This document shows, one piece after another, positions 21,842 to 32,409 of a DNA stretch of 64,000 bases. Made by a program: the position numbers and the translations under genes. The notes below the pieces were generated by a model. The model did not search any database and was not told the origin of the DNA. It worked only from the letters and a program-made list of their open reading frames with translations. The stretch lies in contig NZ_JAQOMS010000002.1 of the NCBI RefSeq assembly GCF_028401425.1, positions 682,001 to 746,000 on the forward strand, in the 5' to 3' direction. Within the stretch, counting starts at the first letter, position 1; each line of letters starts with the position of its first letter. The DNA comes from Psychrosphaera algicola (GTDB taxonomy: Bacteria; Pseudomonadota; Gammaproteobacteria; Enterobacterales; Alteromonadaceae).

Positions 21842-22883
21842 CTACTGCTTAGGTAATTTGTTAATTGAAATAGACTTTATGCCTGCTTCGGTCGCCATGA
21901 CCAATGTATCGCGCCATTGAGTGCCAGATAAAATCGCCTTGCCATCTGCAAACGCTTTATGAGTAACTACGCCGTTTTTATAAATAAATAGATTTCCAGA
22001 GTTTGCGAACATGTAAATTGTTTCGTCCTTAATCAGCAAACTGTTTATGGTTGCAGACACAGGTGTATCTATATTGTCAAAATCACCGGTCTCGATATTT
22101 AGCGAAAAACGTTACCCCGTAATCCAGCTAATATTATATTTGATTTTGCTAACTCCTGAACTGAAAAATACGAGCCATAATACTCTGTTTCAAGTCGTTC
22201 CCAGTTTTTTCCTTGATTGTAACTGACAGCAGCGAACCCACCTTCACCACTTAAATACCAACCATGCTGCGCTAACGTAACACCGTTAAAGTGAGGTAAT
22301 AAAAATTGTTTTTCAGTTTCGTAAGCTTCTGGTTCGAATTCTTTTATTTCTTGTAAATATTGACGATCTTCTTCCAGTAATAGCGCTTCTTTATAAGTGC
22401 TATCCTAGGTTTTCCCACCGTCATTTGAACTCCAAAAAGGCCATATGCACCAACAATAACAATGTTTTCTCCTTGAATGTCCAAATTTAAAAATGGCTTG
22501 TCTGAACTAGGCTGATAGTTGACTATTTGCCATGCTTTGCCGCCATTTTCGGTTTTTAATAAAGTTTGATCATGACCAATAGCAAAACCGACTTGGCTAT
22601 CGACAAATTTAATTGCAGTTAACAATACATTAACAGGCACATCCGCCTGTAACCAAGTATCACCGTCTGATGAATATATGATATGACCACGTTCGCCGAC
22701 GGCAAACATGGTATCGCCGACCAATTCGATGTCAGTTAATAAACTTTTAGCACTCAATTTGCTTTTAAAAGCGGGTATTGCATCGTTAATTTCATTGCTA
22801 ATTGTTGACGCTGCTGCAAATGATGAAGCGCTCAATAGGCAACACTGGAGTAGAAAAAGTGGTATTAATAGGGAATTTTTCAT
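21842..22883 (-). CDS. Ycf48-like (BNR/beta-propeller) secreted protein (several breaks)
   Basis: About 347 residues beginning with a signal peptide (KNSLLIPLFLLQCCLLSASSFAAAS). Repeats of the BNR/Asp-box type follow: GERGHIIYSSDGDTW, GHDQTLLKTENGGKAW, then GLFWSSNDGGKTW once the frame is repaired, later GEGGFAAVSYNQGKNW and GLRGNVF. These resemble Ycf48/HCF136 propellers, which help assemble membrane complexes. In heterotrophic bacteria they are typically encoded beside MMPL exporters, as here. Breaks: a T run near 22434, a TAG at 22404-22409 (CCTAGG where TGG of GKTW is expected) and an A run near 22107. Function in this cluster is inferred as a periplasmic accessory to the exporter. Confidence 0.78.
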
Positions 22884-22925
22884 GGCGTTCTAATTATGTT
22901 AATTACTTAAGTATAGGCAGAAATA

Positions 22926-22952
22926 AAAACGGTTGGAGAATCCAACCGTTTT
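22926..22952 (-). terminator. Terminator between DUF1329 and Ycf48-like genes
   Basis: A perfect 12-bp stem (22926-22937 with 22941-22952) with a GAA loop is followed on the minus strand by a T run. It follows the DUF1329 stop and precedes the Ycf48-like gene, so it splits or attenuates the cluster. Confidence 0.88.
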
Positions 22953-22960
22953 TTGGGTAA

Positions 22961-24323
22961 CTATCGGTTACGTTTCATTGAGGATGTTGAGAAGTCTCTA
23001 GAACTCATTTCTTTCTGGAAGTTATACATTGTCTCTTGGTTGTCTAAACCAATTGCAATATAACGACGAGAGTTTAAGTCGTAATAGACATCTAACGTGC
23101 TCCAATGAGTAGGAACTTCGTAATAGTTTAAACCATAGGCAACCGCTACACGGTATAGCTCATCACGGTTGTCATACAAGTCCGCAATGTGTATTTGCCA
23201 GCTATCTTCATCGATATAAAACGTACGTTTTTTATAGACGTGGCTAATACCATCTTTTAGTGTCGCTTCGACAACCCAAACACGGTGTTTTTCCCAACGA
23301 ACAATATCCGTTGCAATATGACTATAGGCTTGATAATGTCTTCATATTGCAATTTATCACTATGAAGCTTATAGCTGTTATATGGAATTAAAAGTTCTTT
23401 TTTACCTTTTAGTTCCCAGTTGTAACGGTCAGGTGCGCCATTATACATATCGAAATCATCGGTAGTACGAAGGCCATCTGACGCTGAACTATAGGTGCAT
23501 CATATGCAACATTTGGTGCGCGACTCAAACGTTTACGAGCATTATCCCAAAGCCAAGCTTGACGTGGCTTTTTGATTTGGTCCATTGTTTCATGTACTAG
23601 TAATTTAGATCCTGCTAAACGTGCAGGTTCAGTAATTTTTTGTTTGAATTTGAACAAAATATTACTTTCTTCTAATGACTCTGGTGTTGCATCTGGAGAT
23701 GAATAATCAAGTAATATTGCTTCATCAAAACCAATATACGTGAAATCACCTGAAGCTGTTGGGGCCGCTTGGCCACCAAATCGAGTCGCACTCGTGCCAC
23801 GGAAACGTAAAATATGATTCCAAATGGCTTCTAAACCATTTTTTGGTATTGGGAAAGGAACACCGATTGCTGCACCTTTAATACCATTGCCACCTTCAAC
23901 AAGTTCAGCATTAGCAGCATTTTTCAACGTCGCGTCATATACGTACTGTGGGTAAGACGAGCTACGACGCGTTTGATAAACTTCTAATTTATAAGTATCA
24001 GGGTAAGTTTCTAACATCTTAGAAATACCCGGCGTTAAGAAGTCTGCGTATTGAGCTTTGTTGGCATTTGTGACTGTGTATAAAACCTTGTCGTCAGCGA
24101 ATGGGTCAATATGATGCATACCAACTTCGTATCCAGGAGGAGGTGTTGTAATACCACCCGCCCAACCTAGGATTGAACCGTCTGCATTTGGTCCACGAAC
24201 CGCTCCCATTGGAGTGAGTTCATTTGTTAGTTTCGCTACATCAGAGCTAGAAACTTTGGCAGACGCCGCTACTGACACCAAAGACAGTGTAATAGCAGAC
24301 GTTAATAAAGTGATTTTATTCAT
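22961..24323 (-). CDS. DUF1329 periplasmic/outer-membrane protein (two frame breaks)
   Basis: About 454 residues of a DUF1329 protein (LolB/LolA-like fold family, PF07044). It has a signal peptide ending AASA. Family sequence follows: LTPMGAVRGPNADGSILGWAGG, quoted here as LTPMGAVRGPNADG and ILGWAGG, and RQAWLWDNARKRLSRAPNVAYDAP. After repair come DGLRTTDDFDMYNGAPDRYNWEL, VWVVEATLKDG and YKKRTFYIDEDSW. Both frame breaks read CTATAGG on the plus strand (23489-23495 and 23322-23328); ACCAGG at each would restore the family sequence. It begins 13 bp after DUF1302 and is surely co-transcribed with it. A role in moving a hydrophobic compound to or from the outer membrane is inferred. Confidence 0.85.
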
Positions 24324-24336
24324 TTTATTTTATCCC

Positions 24337-26421
24337 TTACAGCGAATATTTAACGTTAAATGACACATAGTCTCGGTCAGACATTTGGTTGATATTACCT
24401 ACACCACCAAAGAACGAATTATAACCAAAACCAAATGACAATGAACTTTGATAAATTACGTCAACCGTTAGGCCAACCGATTTTTTATCTTCGTGGAATA
24501 AAAACAGTGGATCTGGTGTTATCCCATCAACGTCATGTGAATATACTAATTTAGGTTTGACATTAAATGAGCCAAACACACCATTAATTTCACCAACTAA
24601 AATAGCTCGGTAACCCCAAGCCGTATCTGTTGGGAAATTTTGAGTAAGATCTGCGCCATCTTGTACTGCTTGCAATAAACCACCGGCAACTGTTGAAGAA
24701 CCGCTGCGAGGAGTACCTAGGGCATTAAAACGCATTTCGTCAGGAGAAGGCATATCTTTAATTGTGATATGACCAATTTCACCAACTAAGGCAACATTGT
24801 TAAAGCCTAACATAGGACCGAACATATGAACTGCTGTCATTTGCGCTTGAATTGTATCAACTAAACAATAACCTGACGCTGTTTCACCAAGCTGGACGCC
24901 ACCTAACGGTACGTTACAACCCGCAACATCATAATCGCCTAATTGAGAGATCCCTGTTATCTCTGGACGCAATCCAGCGTTAGCAAGTTGCTCAGGCATA
25001 GCTGCAAATAACAATTCGGTATCATCAATTTGGATTGGTTCGTCCTGACGGTATGAAATTTCTCCCGAGACGGCCGTTGCACCAATTGTTGTATTAAAAC
25101 TGAAACCATAAAGTTTAATGTCTTCTGGGAATTCAATTACACCTTTGGTAAATGCATTTAAATTATTAAATTGTGTCGTTGTTAAACCGCCAGCACCTTG
25201 TGCTGAAGCAATAATACCAAGATCCTGACCAACCGCACCGGCGGAGAAGTCTGATGATTTACCTGATATTAAAGGTCTGCGGCTATGATAATTGATGTAA
25301 TAAAAACCAAAATCTGTGTAGTTTAAGTCTTCAGAAAACCAACCTAGTTTCAAACCAAACTGACCTTCATCTTTAGCTTTGATGTCTTGGTCACTCGCTC
25401 GAATAGCGTATTTACTGGCATAACCAGAAATATACATCCCAGCAGCAGTTTCCGCATCTATTTGACCTGTTGCTAACAACTTACCAATTTCATTAACACC
25501 AGCCATTACGCCGGCACTGTTCATATCTGGATTTGATGCAAAGTTAAGTTGAATACCATTGTATTGACCGCCATTTCCGACAAAGTCATTTGTCGAAAAA
25601 TAAGACCTATAAGACAGGTAAATATGTTTGTTGCCACTCATATTGATAAAACGCTTCTAACGATACGTTTTCAGTAATGCCTAAATTGGCCCAAACCATA
25701 CCCACTGGAATGAATGCTTCTTTTAAATCAGAACCTTGAGCGCTTTTAAACGAGCGATATCCACAGGTGTTACATTGATACCATGCGGTATTACTGTACT
25801 TTCACCCCAAGATAAAACTTGTTCACCAATTTTAATTGAAAGTGGATTTAGTCCATCGTTAAAATCAAAGTCAGCATAAACGTAAGCGTCTAAAAACCTA
25901 AAGTCCTGACATACTAATTCTTTTGCTTTATCGTCTTTACATGGATCAAATACTTCTCCGGTGACAGGATCTTTATAGCCAATCCCTTCCGCGGCAAAGT
26001 CTTTATAATACATAAAGCTTACCACGGCACCGTATGTATCCGCATTTACTCTTAGCTCATGAAAGCCTTTAATAACTTGTGAAAACGCTTCGCCTTGATC
26101 GTAATTAAGGTTGCCTAAGTCACCATTGGTGCTGTATGAACCAAAAGAGTCCCATACATCTGTATTTACATATTTTGGTTGATAGCCAACATAACCACTC
26201 CAATCAAAGGTTTGGTTATTTGATTTACCGACCAAGCTTTCCATATTACGGTCTTCTATACGGTACGATGTACCGGCAGAAAATGTAGAGTCGAAGGATA
26301 TATCGAAGTCGCCTAACTCATACTTAGCAGCGTGTAGACTAGCACTTTGCATTGCAAGTAATGCTACGGCTACACCAGCTACTACTGGTTTAAGCTTGGA
26401 CTTGTGTTCCCCATTATTCAT
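24337..26421 (-). CDS. DUF1302 outer-membrane protein (two frame breaks)
   Basis: About 694 residues. The start is MNNGEHKSKLKPVV, then a hydrophobic signal segment ending LHAAKYE. The rest alternates Asp/Asn-rich turns and aromatic strands and ends in VSFNVKYSL with a C-terminal aromatic-hydrophobic strand, as for outer-membrane beta-barrels. DUF1302 landmarks include FRFLDAYVYADFDF, IKIGEQVLSWGEST and SYFSTNDFVG. Breaks lie near 25735 (A run) and 25610. It is the first gene of the envelope cluster; the promoter should be in 26422-26600. The channel or lipid role is inferred from neighbours, not from the sequence. Confidence 0.85.
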
Positions 26422-26600
26422 ATTTTTCTCCCCTGCCCTCTAAGGATTATATTTGTAATTATTTTTGAGGTATTTCAGCTCATCGGATGAGCAGAAGTGT
26501 CATCAATCATTACACCATTTCAAACCCTGCGCAAGGGCAAAATGTCATAAATAAACGCTATAGTTGAAATATTTAAATTACATAGATGAAATAATGCTAG

Positions 26601-26828
26601 TTAATTTGAGATTTTGTGCAAAGAAATAAACTTATTATTCTCATCTATTTGCAATTCAAAAATACCAGAAACGCCACCTACCGTCATAAAATGGCGTACA
26701 TGTTGAGCTGAAAGTCTAAGGCTGAGGCCGCCTTCAGTTCGAACTTGGATTGTAGTAAACAATCCTTGGTAGAACTCTCTGCACTCGCGCGCAGAGAGTT
26801 CTATTCGGAATCGATGTATTTTATTCAT
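26601..26828 (-). CDS. DUF2835 family protein
   Basis: A complete 75-residue protein with the DUF2835 pattern FRIELSARECREFYQG near the start and LRLSAQHVRHFMTVGGVSGIF in the middle. It is small, soluble and basic. It starts 2 bp after the pepN stop, an arrangement I recall from other Alteromonadales, so it is likely co-translated with pepN. Its function is unknown. Confidence 0.8.
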   Translation of the reverse strand: MNKIHRFRIELSARECREFYQGLFTTIQVRTEGGLSLRLSAQHVRHFMTVGGVSGIFELQIDENNKFISLHKISN

Positions 26829-26830
26829 AT

Positions 26831-29411
26831 CTAAGAAAGTGCGGCTGTAACCTTTTCAAATAAATCTGCAGAAATAGAATTATCCGACAGTTTTTGCAAA
26901 CTTTTCGTCATTAATTCACTACGTTTTGTGTCATAACGAGCAAAACTCATTAATGGAACAATCATTCTTGAGGCAACTTGAGGATTAAATTGGTCGATTT
27001 TTAGCAGTAAATCAACGAGGAACTGATAACCACTACCGGACACATCATGATAATGTTTTTGATTACCCATAATAAACGCGCCATATAAAGCACGAATTCT
27101 ATTTGGATTTTTTTCATCAAAACTAGGATGTTGAGACCATTGTGTCATCAATTCAAATACCTGTTCAGAATCAACACGACCAATTAATGACAACATTTTG
27201 TCCAAAACTAAGGTATTACCTTGGTATGTATCATCCATTTTAGCCAATAACCGTTGCAATAACGCTATATCAGAAACTCGAGCAGCGTCTAACGCATTCA
27301 TCTTTTCAGTCATATTTTGTGCTGATTTAAACGCTTGTTCGATAAATTCCACCGCTTTAGCGGTTTTTAAGCGAGCAAGATAGCCTAATAATATTTGTTT
27401 CAACCTGCGTTGCGCTACATTTGAAGGTTCATATTCTGTTGCAATATTTTGCAATGAACCTAAATTTGTAAACAAGTCTGTTTCGATAAACTGCGCTATC
27501 GACATTGAGATATTTTCTAAACCAGCAACGATTTGTTCTACATCGATGACGTCATAATGCTGCGAAATACTATCAAAATTAGGAATATTTAATAACTCAG
27601 CTTTGATAGCAGTATCTAGTGTCTCATCTTGAATAACAGTGGCTGCAAAGCTGTTTAGTGCATCTGAACTACTTCGGCCTGATTGCACTTCATTTGCCCA
27701 AACCCGTTGAATCGCATCCCATCGACAAAATGGATCAGCGGCGTGTTTTGCGATAAATAAGAGTTGCTCATTTGTTTGAAGATAATCAATAGCAACTGGC
27801 GCTGAAAAGTTCTCAAACAATACTAACTCAACCGGCTCGTTCACTAATTCGTTAAAGTCATTCTGGGTTTGAGTCAGTGTCCATGTACCACGTTTAAGTG
27901 ACGCACCGGTACGTTTACTTAACAATTCATACTGAATTGGGATCATTAACGGTAACGTTGTTTCAGTTGTAGGTCGACTTGGAATAGATTGAGAAATACG
28001 AATTTGTAAACTAGAGCCTTCCATCGCGGTGTCGATTTTAACTTTAGGTGTGCCTGCTTGGCTGTACCAATTCTTAAACAAAGTGAGATCGGTAGTATTA
28101 GCATCGGCCATTGCCGCGATAAAATCGTCACAGGTAACGGCTTGGCCATCATGGCGTTTAAAATATAAATCCATCCCTTTACGGAAACCGCTCGCAGTCA
28201 ACAAACTATGTAACATACGAATAACTTCTGCCCCTTTGTCATACACAGTAACCGTATAAAAATTATTCATTTCAATAACTTTATTTGGTCGAATCGAATG
28301 CGCCATTGGGCCTGCATCTTCGGCAAATTGATGGGTTCTCATAATACTTGCATGTTTAATTCGTTCTAACACTTCACTGCCCATATCAGCACTGAATTGT
28401 TGATCACGAAAAACAGTCAAACCTTCTTTAAGGCTGAGTTGAAACCAGTCGCGACAAGTAACACGGTTCCCGGTCCAGTTATGGAAATACTCATGTGCAA
28501 TGACCGCTTCAACACCGTGGTAGTCTGTGTCGGTTGCTGTTAACTGATTCGCCAAAACATACTTACTATTAAATATATTGAGTCCTTTGTTTTCCATCGC
28601 TCCCATATTAAAAAAGTCAACTGCAACAATCATATAGGTATCTAGATCATACTCTAGACCATAGGTTGTTTCGTCCCAAGCCATCGACTTTTTAAGGACG
28701 CCATAGCATGACCAGCTTGGTCTAAATTGCCTTTATCAACAAAAATTTCTAATTTTACATTTTTGCCCGAGCGGGTCTTAAATTGGTCGGTCAGTAAATC
28801 AAAGTCACCGGCAACAAGCGCAAATAAATAACACGGCTTTGGATGTGGGTCGTGCCATAGGTGATCCAGTGAACCAATTCTCCGTCTTCTTCAAGTTCGC
28901 CACTTGCTATGTTATTGCCATTCGACAATAAGAAAGGATAAGATTTTTTGTCCGCAAAAATTGTCACAGTGTAGACAGACAACACATCAGGACGGTCTAA
29001 GAACGGTGATATTTTACGGAACCCCTCAGCTTCACACTGCGTACAATAAACCCCTGATGACTTATACAAGCCTTCTAACGCTTTATTATTAGCCGGATCC
29101 GCCATAGATACGATAGTGAGTTCGAATTTGTCTTTATCGACGTCTATGATCAGTTTGTGGTGCTCAATAGTCCAATGTTCTTGCTCTAACACTTCGTCGT
29201 CTATCGATATCTCAATAACGTCTTTAACTTGGCTATCTAACACTAATTGCGTCGCCATCCTGTTTTGGCGAGTCATCTGATAAGTCGCTTTAACTAATGT
29301 CGCATTATCGTCTAAGTTAAACGATAAGTTTACTGTTGGGATGAGAAAGTCGGAAGTTTTATAATCTGATAAGTATTTTGCTTGCGGTTTCGATGAGTTT
29401 AATTCAGTCAT
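26831..29411 (-). CDS. pepN: Aminopeptidase N (two frame breaks)
   Basis: The M1 zinc aminopeptidase PepN, about 860 residues, a major cytoplasmic peptidase that clips N-terminal residues from peptides. Seen in order: N-terminal saddle domain (YLSDYKTSDFLIPTVNLSF), the GAMEN substrate motif in FFNMGAMENKGLNIFNSKY, the zinc site HEYFHNWTGNR followed by the Glu of LKEGLTVFRDQ, then the long C-terminal helical domain ending DLFEKVTAALS. Breaks are near 28858 (plus strand CCATAGG where CCAGG would restore ITWHDPHPKP) and 28691 (A run). The pieces on each side are conserved. DUF2835 follows by 2 bp. Confidence 0.93.
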
Positions 29412-29431
29412 TGGCGCGATGTTCTATGTTG

Positions 29432-29473
29432 AAAGAGTCACATTGCATTAAACCTAATCCAATGTGACTCTTT
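29432..29473. terminator. Terminator downstream of the NhaC gene
   Basis: A perfect 14-bp inverted repeat (29432-29445 and 29460-29473, loop of 14) has A residues on the left and T residues on the right. On the minus strand it follows the NhaC stop almost directly. Confidence 0.8.
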
Positions 29474-29476
29474 TAA

Positions 29477-30920
29477 TTATTGTGGTGCTACTTTTGCCTT
29501 CAATACTTTTATGCCTAACAATGCAAATGCTATTGCAAAAATAGGGTTTAATAAATTGAAAAACGCGAAGTACCAATACTCTAGTGGGCTAATCAATAAA
29601 ACCCCCGCCATGTAGGCGCCACAAGTATTCCAAGGGATAAGTGGGCTGGTTATAGTGCCACCATCTTCTAAAGCACGAGAAAGATTTACGTTTGCTAAAC
29701 CTCGTCGTTCATATTCTTCACGATACATGCGTCCTAAGCATCACTATCGACATATATTGATCTGCAGTTACTAAATTTACGCCAAAAGCAGTAAAGATAG
29801 TTGATGTGATTAATGAACCGCTCGTTTTAGCTGTTTTTAAAATGCCTTTTACAAACACCGCTAATAGACCAAGTTTTTCCATAACAGCACCAAACATTAA
29901 GGCTGTCATAATTAGCCAAGTGGTATTTAGCATGGACGACATGCCGCCCCCACTTAGCAAGCTGTCCATCGAATCACTGCCAGTTTTAATGCTAAAACCA
30001 TCATACATAGCGACCCAAACGACTGAAAATTTGGCGATGAAACCTTCACCGCCAGACAAGTCGGTTAACAAATCAGCTTGGAAAACCATCGCCCATACAG
30101 CGCCAATTAACGCTCCGATAAATATTGCAGGGAACGCTGGAACTTTTTTCGCCGCCATCGCAATTAGAACAACAAGTGGCAATAAATGAATAATAGAAAT
30201 GTCATAGATGGACAAAATCGTGTTTTGAACTTCATCAATTGCAATATTTTCAGCATCAACTACTGACGTAAAACCAATTATGGTAAAAATGATCATGGTC
30301 ACAACAAATGCAGGCACTGTTGTCCATAACATATGTCTGATATGTTCAAATAATTCACTCCCTGCAACCGCTGGGGCTAAATTGGTTGTTTCAGACAATG
30401 GGCTAATTTTATCGCCAAAGTAAGCGCCAGAAACAACGGCACCAGCTGCAATGGCTGGAGACATGCCAATCCCAGTCGCAATTCCCATTAGTGCTACACC
30501 AACGGTCGCCGCTGTCGTCCACGAACTACCAATACTCATCGCCACAATGGCACTGACTAAACAGGCGGCTGCATAGAACCAATCAGGGCTTAATACTTGT
30601 AATCCAAAATAAATTAAAGTTGGCACCGTGCCGGCTGCCAACCAAGTACCAATTAAAGACCCAACAGCCAATAAGATAAAAATAGCGCCCATAGATAATG
30701 AAATACCATTAATCATGGCTTTTTCTATTTCTTTCCAGCTATAGCCATTTTTCAACCCAACTAGCCCAGCGACAAATGTAGCGATAATTAGGACAATTTG
30801 ATTCGGACCATAAGAGCTATCACCACCAAATAAAACCACCGCTGACGCCAGCATCAATACCAACAAGGTAAGCGGTATCATTGCATCTAATAAACTTGCT
30901 TGTTTATGATTATGACTCAT
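29477..30920 (-). CDS. NhaC-family Na+/H+ antiporter (frame break)
   Basis: A polytopic inner-membrane antiporter of the NhaC family, about 480 residues. Landmarks: SMGAIFILLAVGSLIGTWLAAGTVPTLIYFGL (given as SMGAIFILLAVGSLIG and TWLAAGTVPT), SIGSSWTTAATVGVALMGIA, GAYFGDKISPLSETTNLAPA, and NLVTADQYMSIVM. Near 29735 the frame shifts into GRMYREEYERRGLANVNLSRAL and ends LGIKVLKAKVAPQ. Family members exchange sodium for protons and some act on organic solutes such as malate-lactate. It begins 13 bp after the NSS transporter, so the pair should be one transcript in which the antiporter might restore the sodium gradient used by its neighbour. Confidence 0.88.
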
Positions 30921-30933
30921 TTCTTAATACCTA

Positions 30934-32322
30934 CTATTGGCCAATTTTGACGATGCCGATTAAATTCAAAAATACAAATAACACGGCAATTGGGGTAAAC
31001 CATTTTAACGTAATAAACCAAACACTAAACAATTTGGCACTCATGTTCATTTCTTCAAAAACCGCCTCTTTTTTCATAATCCAAGCCACAAATATCGCGG
31101 TGGCTAATCCACCTAGAGGTAGCAATACGTCTGCGGTTAGATGATCAATTAGATCAAAATAGTTAGTGACATGTTTGCCAACAAAATTAAAGTCAAGTTT
31201 TGCCCACTCCGCGCCAGTAAACGAAAATACCGTTAACATACTGAAAAGCCATAGCGTTATTACAGCAAAAGCTGCAGCTTTTGCACGGGAGTACTCCATT
31301 TTTTCAACTAACCAAGCGACCGCAGATTCAACCATCGCAATTGCCGACGTAAATGCGGCAAACCCAAGCATAATGAAAAATAGTGTTCCAAAGACAGTAC
31401 CGCCCCACATTTGACCAAAGGCGATTGGTAAACTTACAAATACTAAGTTAGGACCTTGGCTTGCTTCTAACCCATTACCAAACACTATTGGGTATATCGC
31501 AAGTCCGGCAATTAATGCAATAAGTGTATCTGCGATGGCGATAGCAACTACCGATTGTGCGATCGACGTTTTTTGAGGAAGATATGCGCCATAAATCATC
31601 ATTGCACCAGACGCTAAACTTAACGTGAAGAATGCATGACCTAATGCGATCAAAACACCAGAATAAGTCAACTTTGAAAAATCAGGGGTAAACATAAAGT
31701 CGATAGTACGAGTAAAGTCGCCATTAAATGCTGCATATCCGGCGATAATGAGCAACAACACTAACATTGCAGGCATCGCGATAGAAACAGCCTTTTCAAG
31801 ACCCATTTTTAAGCCTTTACCAACAATAATGCCAGTAAGCACTAGAACAAACGTCGTCCAGATAATTAACTTTATTGGATCCTGTAACAGGTTATTGAAA
31901 ATTGACTCAATCTCCGCAGGAGACGCGTCAACAAACGCGCCAGAACCAGCTTCAAAGATATAAGAGACAGCCCATCCTGCAATGACAGAATAGAAAGATA
32001 AAATAAGGAAACCGGCAATAACGCCAAGCCAGCCAACAATACTCCAATTAATATTTGCACCGGCTTCAATTGCCAATGCTTTAACTGAATTACTCGGACT
32101 CTGACGCCCGCGTCGACCAATTAATACCTCAGCCATCATGACTGGAATACCAATGCCCAAAATACATAACAAGTAAACGAGAACAAAGGCCCCGCCCCCG
32201 TTTTCGCCCATAATATAAGGAAACTTCCAAATATTACCTAAACCTACTGCAGAACCAGTTGCCGCTAAAATAAATGCCAAGCGGCTAGACCATTGACCGT
32301 GATCAACATGTACAGATGACAT
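30934..32322 (-). CDS. Sodium-dependent transporter, NSS/SNF family
   Basis: A complete 462-residue member of the neurotransmitter:sodium symporter family with about 11-12 membrane helices. The opening WSSRLAFILAATGSAVGLGNIWKFPY holds the unwound helix 1 sodium/substrate site (quoted in part: AVGLGNIWKFPY). Also seen are GGGAFVLVYLL, LASGAMMIYGAYLP in helix 6-7, and the SAIAMVES loop. Family members import amino acids or related amines with sodium; the actual substrate cannot be read. It precedes the NhaC antiporter by 13 bp. Confidence 0.92.
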   Translation of the reverse strand: MSSVHVDHGQWSSRLAFILAATGSAVGLGNIWKFPYIMGENGGGAFVLVYLLCILGIGIPVMMAEVLIGRRGRQSPSNSVKALAIEAGANINWSIVGWLGVIAGFLILSFYSVIAGWAVSYIFEAGSGAFVDASPAEIESIFNNLLQDPIKLIIWTTFVLVLTGIIVGKGLKMGLEKAVSIAMPAMLVLLLIIAGYAAFNGDFTRTIDFMFTPDFSKLTYSGVLIALGHAFFTLSLASGAMMIYGAYLPQKTSIAQSVVAIAIADTLIALIAGLAIYPIVFGNGLEASQGPNLVFVSLPIAFGQMWGGTVFGTLFFIMLGFAAFTSAIAMVESAVAWLVEKMEYSRAKAAAFAVITLWLFSMLTVFSFTGAEWAKLDFNFVGKHVTNYFDLIDHLTADVLLPLGGLATAIFVAWIMKKEAVFEEMNMSAKLFSVWFITLKWFTPIAVLFVFLNLIGIVKIGQ

Positions 32323-32371
32323 GCATCCCCCTTACAGACGTAATGTTATTATTATTGTTTTATTAAAATAA

Positions 32372-32400
32372 AAAGCAGCACTAGGCTGCTTTCTTTTTAA
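32372..32400 (-). terminator. Terminator of prc
   Basis: An 8-bp stem (32372-32379 with 32385-32392, loop of 5) follows the prc stop. Beyond the stem, the minus strand runs into a T-rich stretch. Confidence 0.75.
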
Positions 32401-32409
32401 CTTTTATAG

